This document shows positions 52,971 through 61,091 of a stretch of DNA of 64,000 nucleotides, one piece after another. Under the pieces are notes generated by a model that was not told the origin of the DNA, did not search any database, and saw only the letters and a program-made list of their open reading frames with translations. A program made the translations under genes and the position numbers. Position 1 is the stretch's first letter; every line of letters begins with the position of its first letter. The DNA is taken from assembly GCA_964528845.1 (NCBI GenBank), contig CAZGVE010000014.1:11637-75636 (forward strand), in the 5' to 3' direction. Source of the stretch: FEN-1191 sp964528845. Lineage in GTDB: Bacteria; Pseudomonadota; Gammaproteobacteria; Steroidobacterales; Steroidobacteraceae.

Positions 52971-54929
52971 ATGAACCCGAACCTCCTGCTGACGATCCCG
53001 TTGAGCCCGCTGATCGCCGCGCTGCTGGCCGGACTCGCTGGCAAGCGGATCGGGCGCGTGGGCGCGGCCGGCGTGACGATCGCCGCGGTCGCACTCTCGT
53101 GCGCGCTGTCCGGCAGCGTGCTGTGGAACGTGGCGGTCGGGCATGCGCCGCCCTACGATGCCAGCGTCTACACCTGGCTGGTCAGCGATGGCCTCAAGCT
53201 GCAGGTCGGATTCCTGATCGATCCGCTCAGTGCGCTGATGATGTTCGTCGTGACCTTCGTATCGCTGTGCGTGCACGTCTACACCATCGGCTATATGCAC
53301 GATGATCCCGGCTACCAGCGCTTCTTCAGCTACATCTCGCTATTCACCTTCGCGATGCTGATGCTCGTGATGGCCAACAACTTCGTGCAGCTGTTCTTCG
53401 GCTGGGAGGGCGTGGGCGTCGTCTCGTACCTGCTGATCGGGTTCTGGTACACCCGACCGAGCGCGATCTTCGCCAACCTGAAGGCCTTCCTGGTCAACCG
53501 GGTCGGCGACCTCGGATTCGTGCTCGGCATCGCCGGTGTGCTCCACTTCACGGGCTCGCTCGACTACAGGGAGGTGTTTGCGGCCGCTCCCGCCTTCGCC
53601 GGCAAGACGCTGATGCTGGTGCCGGGGCACCCCTGGGCGGCCGCGAGCGTGGTATGCATCTGCCTGTTCATCGGGGCCATGGCGAAGTCGGCGCAGATTC
53701 CGCTGCACGTCTGGCTGCCGGATTCGATGGAAGGCCCGACGCCGATCTCGGCACTGATCCACGCCGCGACGATGGTCACGGCGGGCATCTTCATGGTTTC
53801 GCGCCTCTCACCGCTGTTCGAGCTGTCAGATACTGCGCTGTCCTTCGTGCTCGTGATCGGTGCCACGACTGCGCTGTTCATGGGCTTCCTCGGCATCGTG
53901 AACAACGACATCAAGCGCGTGATCGCCTATTCGACGCTCTCGCAGCTCGGGTACATGACGGTGGCGCTCGGTGCCTCCGCCTACAGCGTTGCGATGTTCC
54001 ACCTGATGACCCACGCATTCTTCAAGGCGCTGCTGTTCCTGGCTGCCGGCGCCGTGATCATCGCGATGCACCACGAGCAGGACATGCGGCGGATGGGCGG
54101 ATTGCGCCGGCGCATGCCGGTGACCTACTGGACCGCAATGATCGGGGCGCTGGCGCTGATCGGAACGCCGTTCTTTTCCGGCTTCTACTCCAAGGACGCG
54201 CTGATCGAGGCTGTACACGCCTCGCACCGCGCGGGCGCCGGTTACGCCTATGCATGCGTGCTGATCGGTGTGTTCGTCACCGCACTGTATACCTTCCGGA
54301 TGATCTTCCTGACCTTCCATGGCGAGGAGCGACTCGACCATCACGCGCAGGAGCATTTCCATGACGTCGGCTGGGACATGAAGGGGCCGCTGGTCGCGCT
54401 CGCGATCCCCTCGCTGCTGGTCGGCTATTTCACGGTCGGACCGGTGCTGTTCGGAGGCTTCTTTGGGAACGCGATCCAGGTGGCTGACGCGAACGACGTG
54501 GTCGCGGAGCTCGGTCGCGAATGGCACGGTGCGCTGCTGTTCGCGCTGCGCGGTCTCGCGCCGGGGCCCGCCTGGCTCGCCGCGCTCGGGGTGTTTACGG
54601 CGTGGCTGTTCGTCCTGCGATCGCCGGAGCGCGGTGATGCGCTGCGCGAGCGCTTGAGCGGACTGAACCGGGTGCTGCTGAACAAGTACTACTTCGACTG
54701 GTTCAACGAGCGTGTGATCGTGCCGCTGGCCCGGGGCATCGGCAGCGTGCTGTGGCGGGCGGGCGACAAGGCGATCATCGACGGCGCGATGGTCAACGGT
54801 TCGGCATCGCTGATCGAATGGTTTGCCAGCCGCATGCGACTGCTGCAAAACGGACTGCTGTATTCCTATGCATTCTGGATGATCATCGGACTGGCCGTCC
54901 TGCTGGGCTGGTTCCTGGTCCGGGTCTGA
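52971..54929 (+). CDS. nuoL: NADH-quinone oxidoreductase subunit L
   Basis: This is a 652-residue antiporter-like proton pump with about 16 transmembrane helices and the lateral helix. Diagnostic: FFGWEGVGVVSYLLIGFW, MAKSAQIPLHVWLPDSMEGPTPISALIHAATMVTAG (seen as WLPDSMEGPTPISALIHAA) and IKRVIAYSTLSQLGYM, plus the Lys/Glu pair of the family. The C terminus ends LLGWFLVRV. nuoM follows 15 bp later. Confidence 0.96.
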   Translation: MNPNLLLTIPLSPLIAALLAGLAGKRIGRVGAAGVTIAAVALSCALSGSVLWNVAVGHAPPYDASVYTWLVSDGLKLQVGFLIDPLSALMMFVVTFVSLCVHVYTIGYMHDDPGYQRFFSYISLFTFAMLMLVMANNFVQLFFGWEGVGVVSYLLIGFWYTRPSAIFANLKAFLVNRVGDLGFVLGIAGVLHFTGSLDYREVFAAAPAFAGKTLMLVPGHPWAAASVVCICLFIGAMAKSAQIPLHVWLPDSMEGPTPISALIHAATMVTAGIFMVSRLSPLFELSDTALSFVLVIGATTALFMGFLGIVNNDIKRVIAYSTLSQLGYMTVALGASAYSVAMFHLMTHAFFKALLFLAAGAVIIAMHHEQDMRRMGGLRRRMPVTYWTAMIGALALIGTPFFSGFYSKDALIEAVHASHRAGAGYAYACVLIGVFVTALYTFRMIFLTFHGEERLDHHAQEHFHDVGWDMKGPLVALAIPSLLVGYFTVGPVLFGGFFGNAIQVADANDVVAELGREWHGALLFALRGLAPGPAWLAALGVFTAWLFVLRSPERGDALRERLSGLNRVLLNKYYFDWFNERVIVPLARGIGSVLWRAGDKAIIDGAMVNGSASLIEWFASRMRLLQNGLLYSYAFWMIIGLAVLLGWFLVRV

Positions 54930-54944
54930 AGGTTCGAGCCGATC

Positions 54945-56459
54945 ATGCCGTCAACTGGATTGCTATCGGTTCTGACCTGGCTGCCCGTGGCGGGCGGCGT
55001 GCTCACGCTTCTCGTCGGACACACCAACGTGCGCGCGGCGCGCTGGGTCGCGCTGCTGACCGCGCTGGCCGAACTGGTGGCCTGCGTGCCGCTGTACCAG
55101 GGATTCGTGCCCGCCAGCGCGGCCTTCCAGTTCGTCGAGCGGCAGGCGTGGATCCCGGTACTGCATGCGCAGTACTACCTCGGTGTCGACGGCATTTCGC
55201 TGCCGCTGATTCTGCTGACCGCATTCATGACGGTGCCGGTGATCATCGCCGGCTGGACCGTCGTGGAGAAGCGGCCGGCGCAGTACTTCGCCGCATTCCT
55301 GATCATGGAAGGACTCATGATCGGCGTCTTCGCGGCACTCGATACGCTGCTGTTCTATTTCTTCTGGGAGGCGATGCTGATCCCGATGTTCCTGATCATC
55401 GGGGTATGGGGTGGAGCGCGACGCGTCTATGCGACGTTGAAATTCTTCCTGTACACGTTCCTGGGTTCCGTGTTCCTGCTGGTGGCGCTGATCTACATGT
55501 ACCTGAAGGCGGGCAGCTACAGCATCGAGAGCCTGCAGCACCTGCCGCTGACGCTGGTCGAGCAGCGCTGGATCTTCTTCGCGTTCCTGGCTGCTTTCGC
55601 GGTCAAGGTACCGATGTGGCCGGTGCACACCTGGTTGCCGGACGCGCACGTCGAGGCGCCGACCGGCGGTTCGGTGATACTGGCCGCAGTCATGCTGAAG
55701 ATGGGCGGGTACGGCCTGCTGCGCTTCAGTCTGCCGATCGCGCCGGACGCCTGCCGCGAACTCGACTGGCTGGTGGTTGGACTCTCGCTGGTCGCAATCG
55801 TCTATATCGCGCTCGTGGCGCTCGTGCAGCAGGACATGAAGAAGCTGATCGCGTACTCCTCGATCGCGCACATGGGCTTCGTGACGCTCGGCAGCTTCCT
55901 GGTGTTCTTCATCATGGCCGCTACCGGCGGAACGCGCGGTGCGGTCAACGGCCTCGATGGGGCCATGGTGCAGATGCTCTCGCACGGGCTGATATCCGGC
56001 GCGCTGTTCCTGTGCATCGGCGTCATGTATGACCGGCTGCATACCCGCGAGATCAGCGCCTATGGAGGCGTTATCAACGTGATGCCGAAATTCGCGGCAT
56101 TCATGGTGCTGTTCGCGCTCGCGAACGCCGGGTTGCCGGGCACGTCGGGCTTCGTCGGCGAGTTTCTCGTGATCCTGGCGAGTTTCAAGGCGAGCTTCTG
56201 GTTCGCGTTGCTCGCCGGCACGATCATGGTGCTCGGAGCGGCCTACAACCTGTGGCTGGTCAAGCGGGTCATTTTCGGTCCGGTCGCGAATGACAAGGTG
56301 GCCTCGATGCCGGACCTGAACGCGCGCGAGTTCCTGTGCCTCGGGGTGCTGGCGATTTCGGTGTTGCTGCTCGGAGTGTTCCCGGGCCGGATGCTGGGGA
56401 TCATGGAGGCGTCGATGCAGCACCTGGTTACCCAGCTCGTGACGAGCAAACTTCCATGA
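54945..56459 (+). CDS. nuoM: NADH-quinone oxidoreductase subunit M
   Basis: This is a 504-residue antiporter-like subunit with about 14 helices. Motifs include YYLGVDGISLPLILLTAF, FYFFWEAMLIPMFLIIGVWGG, KVPMWPVHTWLPDAHVEAPTGGSVILA (WPVHTWLPDAHVEAPT) and MKKLIAYSSIAHMGFVTLG. Charged helices and the shared Lys/His network suggest proton pumping. Its stop overlaps nuoN (ATGA). Confidence 0.96.
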   Translation: MPSTGLLSVLTWLPVAGGVLTLLVGHTNVRAARWVALLTALAELVACVPLYQGFVPASAAFQFVERQAWIPVLHAQYYLGVDGISLPLILLTAFMTVPVIIAGWTVVEKRPAQYFAAFLIMEGLMIGVFAALDTLLFYFFWEAMLIPMFLIIGVWGGARRVYATLKFFLYTFLGSVFLLVALIYMYLKAGSYSIESLQHLPLTLVEQRWIFFAFLAAFAVKVPMWPVHTWLPDAHVEAPTGGSVILAAVMLKMGGYGLLRFSLPIAPDACRELDWLVVGLSLVAIVYIALVALVQQDMKKLIAYSSIAHMGFVTLGSFLVFFIMAATGGTRGAVNGLDGAMVQMLSHGLISGALFLCIGVMYDRLHTREISAYGGVINVMPKFAAFMVLFALANAGLPGTSGFVGEFLVILASFKASFWFALLAGTIMVLGAAYNLWLVKRVIFGPVANDKVASMPDLNAREFLCLGVLAISVLLLGVFPGRMLGIMEASMQHLVTQLVTSKLP

Positions 56460-57883
56460 GCCTGCAGTCCTACGCCCCGGCATTACCGGAGATCACGCTG
56501 GCGGCCTCCGCCTGCCTGATCCTGCTGGTCGACGTCTATGGTGCCCATCGCCAGCGCGGGCTCACCGCGACGCTGACAATGCTGGCACTCGTGGCCGGAG
56601 TGCTCGTGACCAACCAGTATGCGATGGTCGTCCAGCGCACCATACTGTTCGACGGGCTGTACGTGGCCGACCGGCTCGCCGCTTTTCTGAAGCTGGCCGG
56701 ATTCATCGCGATGGGCACCGCGATGTTCTATTCCCAGGAGTACCTGGATCAGCGTGGCATGCGCGGCGGGGAGTATTACGTGCTGTGCCTGACGGCGCTG
56801 CTCGGGATCTTCGTGCTGATCTCGGCCAACAGCCTGCTCACCGTCTACCTCGGTGTGGAGCTGCTGTCGCTGTCGCTGTACGCGATGGTCGCTTTCGACC
56901 GGGATTCAGGCCTCGCCGCGGAGGCCGCGATCAAGTTTTTCGTGCTCGGAGCGATCGCCTCCGGAATACTCCTGTACGGCATGTCGATGCTGTACGGGCT
57001 CACCGGCACGCTGGACCTGGACCGGCTCGGCGCGGTGATCGGACGTGCCGACAGCTTCGGACTCGTGATCGGGGTGACATTCGTCGTGGCGGCGATCGCT
57101 TTCAAGTTCGGTGCCGTGCCATTCGCCATGTGGGTGCCCGACGTCTACGACGGCGCGCCGACCAGCGTGACGCTGTATATCGCGACGGTCTCGAATCTCG
57201 CCTCATTCGCGCTGATCCTGCGGCTGCTGGCCCACGGGCTGGCAGGGATGCCGGCGATCTGGACGTTGATGCTCGACGCGATGGCGGCGGCTTCGCTGCT
57301 GCTCGGCAACCTCGTCGCGATCGCGCAGACCAGCCTCAAGCGCATGCTGGCGTACTCGGCTATCGCGAACGCCGGTTTCGTATTGCTCGGCTTCGCGACC
57401 GGCCAGGTGGCCGGCTACCAGGCGGCACTGAATTTCACGGTCGCGTATGTACTCACGACGCTGGCAGTGTTTGGCGTGATCCTGATCATGAGCCGCGCCG
57501 GCGATGAGAACGACCAGCTCGCAGACTTCAAGGGCCTCGGCAGCCGTGATCCGCTGCTGGCGGCCATCATGATGGTGCTGATGTTCTCGACCGCGGGCGT
57601 GCCGCCCTTCATCGGCTTCTGGGCGAAGCTCTGGATCATCCAGGCGCTGCTGCACGCCGGCCTTACCTGGATGGCCGTGTTCGCCATGGTGATTTCGGTC
57701 GTCGGCGCGTTCTACTATCTGCGCGTCGTCTGGTACATGTATTTCGAGCCCGCCGGCGATCGCCCCGCGACGCCCCGACGCGCGACATTCCGGTTCATCC
57801 TGATGATCAACGCGGCCGGCGTCGCACTGCTCGGCCTGCTTCCCAACACGCTGCTCGAGCTCTGCGGGCGGCTGCTGCCCTGA
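56456..57883 (+). CDS. nuoN: NADH-quinone oxidoreductase subunit N
   Basis: This is a 475-residue antiporter-like subunit with about 14 helices and an ATG at 56456 overlapping the nuoM TGA. YLGVELLSLSLYAMVAFDRDS, FGAVPFAMWVPDVYDGAPTSVTLYIA and LKRMLAYSAIANAGFVLLGFATG are diagnostic. It closes the nuo operon; the next element is the tRNA-fMet promoter. No clear terminator hairpin follows. Confidence 0.96.
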   Translation: MSLQSYAPALPEITLAASACLILLVDVYGAHRQRGLTATLTMLALVAGVLVTNQYAMVVQRTILFDGLYVADRLAAFLKLAGFIAMGTAMFYSQEYLDQRGMRGGEYYVLCLTALLGIFVLISANSLLTVYLGVELLSLSLYAMVAFDRDSGLAAEAAIKFFVLGAIASGILLYGMSMLYGLTGTLDLDRLGAVIGRADSFGLVIGVTFVVAAIAFKFGAVPFAMWVPDVYDGAPTSVTLYIATVSNLASFALILRLLAHGLAGMPAIWTLMLDAMAAASLLLGNLVAIAQTSLKRMLAYSAIANAGFVLLGFATGQVAGYQAALNFTVAYVLTTLAVFGVILIMSRAGDENDQLADFKGLGSRDPLLAAIMMVLMFSTAGVPPFIGFWAKLWIIQALLHAGLTWMAVFAMVISVVGAFYYLRVVWYMYFEPAGDRPATPRRATFRFILMINAAGVALLGLLPNTLLELCGRLLP

Positions 57884-57926
57884 AGGCGCCCGCGCCGCCC
57901 TCCAGGACCCCTTTGGAAAGGTCTGA

Positions 57927-57954
57927 TGGACATCAGGCGCTACTCGTGTAGAAT
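57927..57954 (+). promoter_or_regulatory. Sigma-70 promoter for tRNA-fMet
   Basis: TGGACA (57927-57932, 5 of 6) and TAGAAT (57949-57954, 5 of 6) are separated by 16 bases, with the tRNA starting at 57970. This is one of the best sigma-70 matches in the window. Confidence 0.7.
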
Positions 57955-57969
57955 TCCGCCCCTTCCTGG

Positions 57970-58046
<77 letters not shown>

Positions 58047-58120
58047 ATTAATCAAGGTCTATTCCGAGGCCCAAGAGCACAGAGGGTTCCGATGCCTGTG
58101 CCGCAACCGGGCCCGCGCGC

Positions 58121-58591
58121 CTACAGGGCGAGTGTCTTGAGCCCCGCGTGCAACGCAGCCGAGCGCATACGCGCGTCATAGGTCAGGACGTGCGTGGCAG
58201 CGCTTAGCAGTGCCAGGGCGATGTGCAGCGCGTCAAGCGTTCGCAACGCTGCCGAATCGAGCTGGAATAACAGGCGTTCGGCCTCGCGATGAACCACCGG
58301 ACTCAAGTCGAGGCGTCGTAACGAACCGGAATCAGCATCGCTCAATACAGCATCCCGGATTTCTGAAGCCTGATCGGGCGTGAGCAGGCCTTCGCGTCGC
58401 CGACGGGCGATTGCGGACAGTACCTCTGTTATAGCGAGTTCCGAGATCAGAAGATCACGCCGGCCGCGGAGAAAGGCGTCGAGCGCGTCGCTCTCGGGCT
58501 CCGGTACGTACAGTTTGGCGAGCGCGCTTGAATCGAGGTAGATGCCCGTTTCGGCAACAGGCGCGGCTGGCGCCAACGGCGCTTCAGCCAC
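58121..58591 (-). CDS. PIN-domain ribonuclease toxin (VapC-like)
   Basis: This is a 156-residue protein. The PIN active-site acidic residues are visible: D20 (GIYLDSSALAKLY), E56 (ELAITEVLS), D121 (LRTLDALHIA) and D140 (THVLTYDARM). VapC toxins cut specific tRNAs or rRNA. It starts at GTG 58591, overlapping the antitoxin stop by 8 bp. It is annotated here from motif and pairing; the RNA target is unknown. Confidence 0.88.
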   Translation of the reverse strand: MAEAPLAPAAPVAETGIYLDSSALAKLYVPEPESDALDAFLRGRRDLLISELAITEVLSAIARRRREGLLTPDQASEIRDAVLSDADSGSLRRLDLSPVVHREAERLLFQLDSAALRTLDALHIALALLSAATHVLTYDARMRSAALHAGLKTLAL

Positions 58592-58820
58592 GCTCCGCCC
58601 GCTCGTCGATGACCGCTGCGGTGAGCGATGTGGCTAGCGCGGGCATCTTACGGCGAAAATCGGCACGGCCCGCAAAAGGCTTGGCTTGCTCGCTGCGGGG
58701 CGCAACGAGCCGCGCAACCGGCCTGCCACGATCGGTGATCGTCACCTCGTGACCCTTGCGAACCTCCTCAATCAATGCAGTGAGGTTCTGCCGAGCTTCG
58801 CGTATGCCTGCTTCTTTCAC
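58584..58820 (-). CDS. Phd/YefM-type antitoxin (VapB-like)
   Basis: This is a 78-residue protein. GIREARQNLTALIEEVRKGHEVTITDRGRPVARLVA is the Phd/YefM DNA-binding fold signature (seen as REARQNLTALIEEV and VTITDRGRPVARLV); the C-terminal ~30 residues would bind and neutralise the PIN toxin. It begins at GTG 58820, seven bases from a perfect 22-bp palindrome that is the likely operator. Toxin and antitoxin are translationally coupled by the 8-bp overlap. Confidence 0.88.
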   Translation of the reverse strand: MKEAGIREARQNLTALIEEVRKGHEVTITDRGRPVARLVAPRSEQAKPFAGRADFRRKMPALATSLTAAVIDERAERG

Positions 58821-58826
58821 AGGTAA

Positions 58827-58855
58827 ATTGTGCTACTTGTAGCACAATATTGCAA
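58827..58855 (-). promoter_or_regulatory. Promoter/operator of the VapBC-like operon
   Basis: A perfect inverted repeat (ATTGTGCTAC at 58827-58836, TT, GTAGCACAAT at 58839-58848) overlaps the -10 and spacer of a promoter on the minus strand: -35 TTGCAA (58850-58855), 17-bp spacer, -10 CACAAT (58827-58832). Autorepression by the antitoxin complex would block it directly. Confidence 0.75.
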
Positions 58856-58984
58856 GCGCATCAGCGCAATTCAATGTCAATAAAATCAATGTCACCGGGC
58901 TGCGAGGTGTTGCGTTGCGCGATAGTCACGGTGGAAATGCTCGATCTGCCACCGGGTCGGGTGCAGGCCCGGACTGACGGCTGT

Positions 58985-59947
58985 TCAATCGGCTCCGCCG
59001 CCACTTGGCGGCAGTGCATTGGTCGCGGCCCCGATCGGATGGATGGAGATGCGCGTGTCCATTTGTGCGCCTGCATGGCCGGAGCGATGCCAGCGCCCCG
59101 CTGGCGCATAGACGATGTCGCCCTGCGTGGCGCGGATGAACGGAACGCCCTCGATCTGGAACTCGACATCACCCTCCATGATGAACCAGAACTCGCTGGT
59201 GCCGTCATGGAAATGGCCGAGCTGGCTGGGCGGCGGCGTCGGCGCGCCCGGCGCGCGGGTGATGTTGGCTGCGGTCTCGCCGTCGCGGACAAAGCCGCCG
59301 GGCGAGCGTCCGCCGCCCTCGACAATTTCCTTCTGGAAATCGAGGTAGGGCTTGGCGGCACCGTAGCTGCCCGACGCGCCCTGCAACGTGACCTTCTGAT
59401 AGGTGTAACCCTTCACGGGCGTCGGAATCTCGCTCTCAGGATAGAAGGGCAGGGCGCGAGTGTGCGTCACCTCGAAGCGCAAGGCTGGTGCGTCCCCGAC
59501 CGTCTCCATCGCATACTGCACCCCCGCCGGCGCCTGCACGATGAAGCCCTTGCTGGCGATGAAGGGCTCCTGGCCTGACAGCGTCACCTTGAGCTGCCCA
59601 GCCTCGACAATGAAGAACATCGAACTGTCTGCATAGAACTGGACTTTTGTCTTCTCGCCGGGCGCCATCTGGAAATAGCGGGCAGTCAGGCCGCTCGCGT
59701 CGCGCACCACCGTCTCGGCCCAGCTCCGCTGGCGCGCGTGTTTTCTGAGCAAGTCTGTCAGCTTCACCTGCGGCCTGTTAGGGGCGACGTACGGCGCTTT
59801 GTCCGGCTTGGGCGCCCACACGGTCACGCCGGCGCCGCCTCGGCCGCCGCGGTCACCCGCATCCCGCGTGGCCTGATCCTGAGCCAGCGCAATCAGTGGC
59901 AGTGCGGCCGAAGTGATGGCAAGCAGAGCGTTTTTCAGATTGGTCAT
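58985..59947 (-). CDS. Secreted bicupin protein 3
   Basis: This is a 320-residue homologue of the tandem bicupins at 10194-12123. It has a Sec signal (NALLAITSAALPLIALAQ), VTVWAPKPDKAPYVAPNRPQ matching the WAPKP...GANKPVTRL opening, MAPGEKTKVQFYADSSMFFI (first cupin, no HxH) and HFHDGTSEFWFIMEG with GRWHRSGHAGAQMDTR (second, intact ligands). A Gly/Arg-rich stretch (about 28-41) is unique to it. It follows the FMN reductase on the same strand by 35 bp, so both likely respond to the divergent HxlR regulator. Substrate unknown. Confidence 0.82.
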   Translation of the reverse strand: MTNLKNALLAITSAALPLIALAQDQATRDAGDRGGRGGAGVTVWAPKPDKAPYVAPNRPQVKLTDLLRKHARQRSWAETVVRDASGLTARYFQMAPGEKTKVQFYADSSMFFIVEAGQLKVTLSGQEPFIASKGFIVQAPAGVQYAMETVGDAPALRFEVTHTRALPFYPESEIPTPVKGYTYQKVTLQGASGSYGAAKPYLDFQKEIVEGGGRSPGGFVRDGETAANITRAPGAPTPPPSQLGHFHDGTSEFWFIMEGDVEFQIEGVPFIRATQGDIVYAPAGRWHRSGHAGAQMDTRISIHPIGAATNALPPSGGGAD

Positions 59948-59982
59948 GCGTCCATTCCTACGCGGCTAGCCTGCCAGGATGA

Positions 59983-60576
59983 TCAGGCCTCGGCCACCTT
60001 TGCCGCCATCGTCGCCTTGGCCCACCACACCAACTCGTCGAGGGCGGTCTTCGCCGCGGGCAGCAGATTCGCCTCGATCTCCGCGATCGGCTTCTTGCCA
60101 AACATCGGGTGCACGGCCATGAAGTCGCCGCCGCCGATGTGGACGGCCGCATGCGTCGACACCATCTGCAGCTCCACGGCGATAAGCCGGAGATGTTCGA
60201 CCGCACGCGCGGCGCCGGTGCCGCCGTAGCCGATGGCCGTGAAGGGTTTCCGATTCCACTCGTTATAGGCTTGGTCGAGTGCATTCTTGAGTACGCCGGT
60301 GATCGAGTGGTTGTATTCCGCGACCACGAAGATGTAGCCATCGAAGCGGCCGACGGTCTGCTGCCAGCGGATCGCCTCCGGGTTCTGGCTCGGCACCCAC
60401 TTGTTCGTCGCTATTTCGTCGAAGAACGGCAAGGGGTGATCGCGCAGATCGATCAGCTCCACGTCCATGTCGCCGCGCGCCTGAGCCTGCTTCAGGATCC
60501 ATTGCGCCGGCGCGTCGGCGAATCGCGCGGGACGGGTCGAACCAATGATGACGGCGATCCGGGGCTTAGAACTCAT
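59983..60576 (-). CDS. NADPH-dependent FMN reductase
   Basis: This is a 197-residue flavodoxin-like protein. The FMN phosphate loop IGSTRPARFADAPAQW and the isoalloxazine-contact motif AEYNHSITGVLKNALD are diagnostic of the PF03358 quinone/azo/chromate reductase group. LPFFDE, YIFVVAEYN and a GGTGAARAVEHLR segment fit. ATG at 60576. It is divergent from the HxlR gene and co-oriented with bicupin 3, suggesting a redox or electrophile response. Confidence 0.88.
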   Translation of the reverse strand: MSSKPRIAVIIGSTRPARFADAPAQWILKQAQARGDMDVELIDLRDHPLPFFDEIATNKWVPSQNPEAIRWQQTVGRFDGYIFVVAEYNHSITGVLKNALDQAYNEWNRKPFTAIGYGGTGAARAVEHLRLIAVELQMVSTHAAVHIGGGDFMAVHPMFGKKPIAEIEANLLPAAKTALDELVWWAKATMAAKVAEA

Positions 60577-60600
60577 GGTAACCTCGTGTATGCTGGTAAC
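60576..60600. repeat. TGGTAAC direct repeat in the FMN reductase/HxlR gap
   Basis: TGGTAAC occurs at 60576-60582 and 60594-60600, 18 bases apart, in the region between divergent genes. Such repeats could be a regulator site; the first copy includes the reductase start. Confidence 0.35.
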
Positions 60601-60652
60601 TAACGGAAATCAGATTACAAGTAGTGACTAAATGCAGCAAGGAGGCACCTTG

Positions 60653-61033
60653 GTGAAACCAGATAACCATGAAGATACCGCCCCCTGTGAACACATCAGC
60701 CGGATGCTTGCGCGGATCAGCGACAAATGGACCCTGCTCGTGGTGCGGGTGCTGGGGCGCGGCCCGCGCCGCTTCAACGCGCTGCGGCGTGAGGTTGGCG
60801 AGATCAGCCAGAAGGTGCTGGCATCAACGCTGAGGGACCTGGAGGAAAACGGCTTCGTGTCCCGAACGGTCACCCCTGTGACGCCGCCTCAGGTCGAGTA
60901 TGCGCTCACAGATCTTGGCCGGGATTTCCTGACGCCGGTCCAGACACTCGCCGAATGGGTCATCACGAACTCTGCGCGCCTGGATGCGGGACGTGCAGCC
61001 TATGCGCGACTGCACGCACGCGAAACGGCATAG
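60653..61033 (+). CDS. HxlR-family transcriptional regulator
   Basis: This is a protein of about 126 residues. The winged-helix HxlR signature is CEHISRMLARISDKWTLLVV, followed by RRFNALRREVGEISQKVLASTLRDLEENGFVSR and YALTDLGRDFL. The conserved Cys near the N terminus is the redox-sensing position in some family members (HypR, QorR, YodB). The GTG at 60653 is chosen because AAGGAGG lies seven bases upstream; an ATG at 60632 would add seven residues. It is divergent from the FMN reductase it probably controls. Confidence 0.88.
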   Translation: MKPDNHEDTAPCEHISRMLARISDKWTLLVVRVLGRGPRRFNALRREVGEISQKVLASTLRDLEENGFVSRTVTPVTPPQVEYALTDLGRDFLTPVQTLAEWVITNSARLDAGRAAYARLHARETA

Positions 61034-61091
61034 CTAGCGCGAAGAAGCCGATCACGAGGACGCGGCAGCGCAGGAGATCCTCGGCGCCAGC

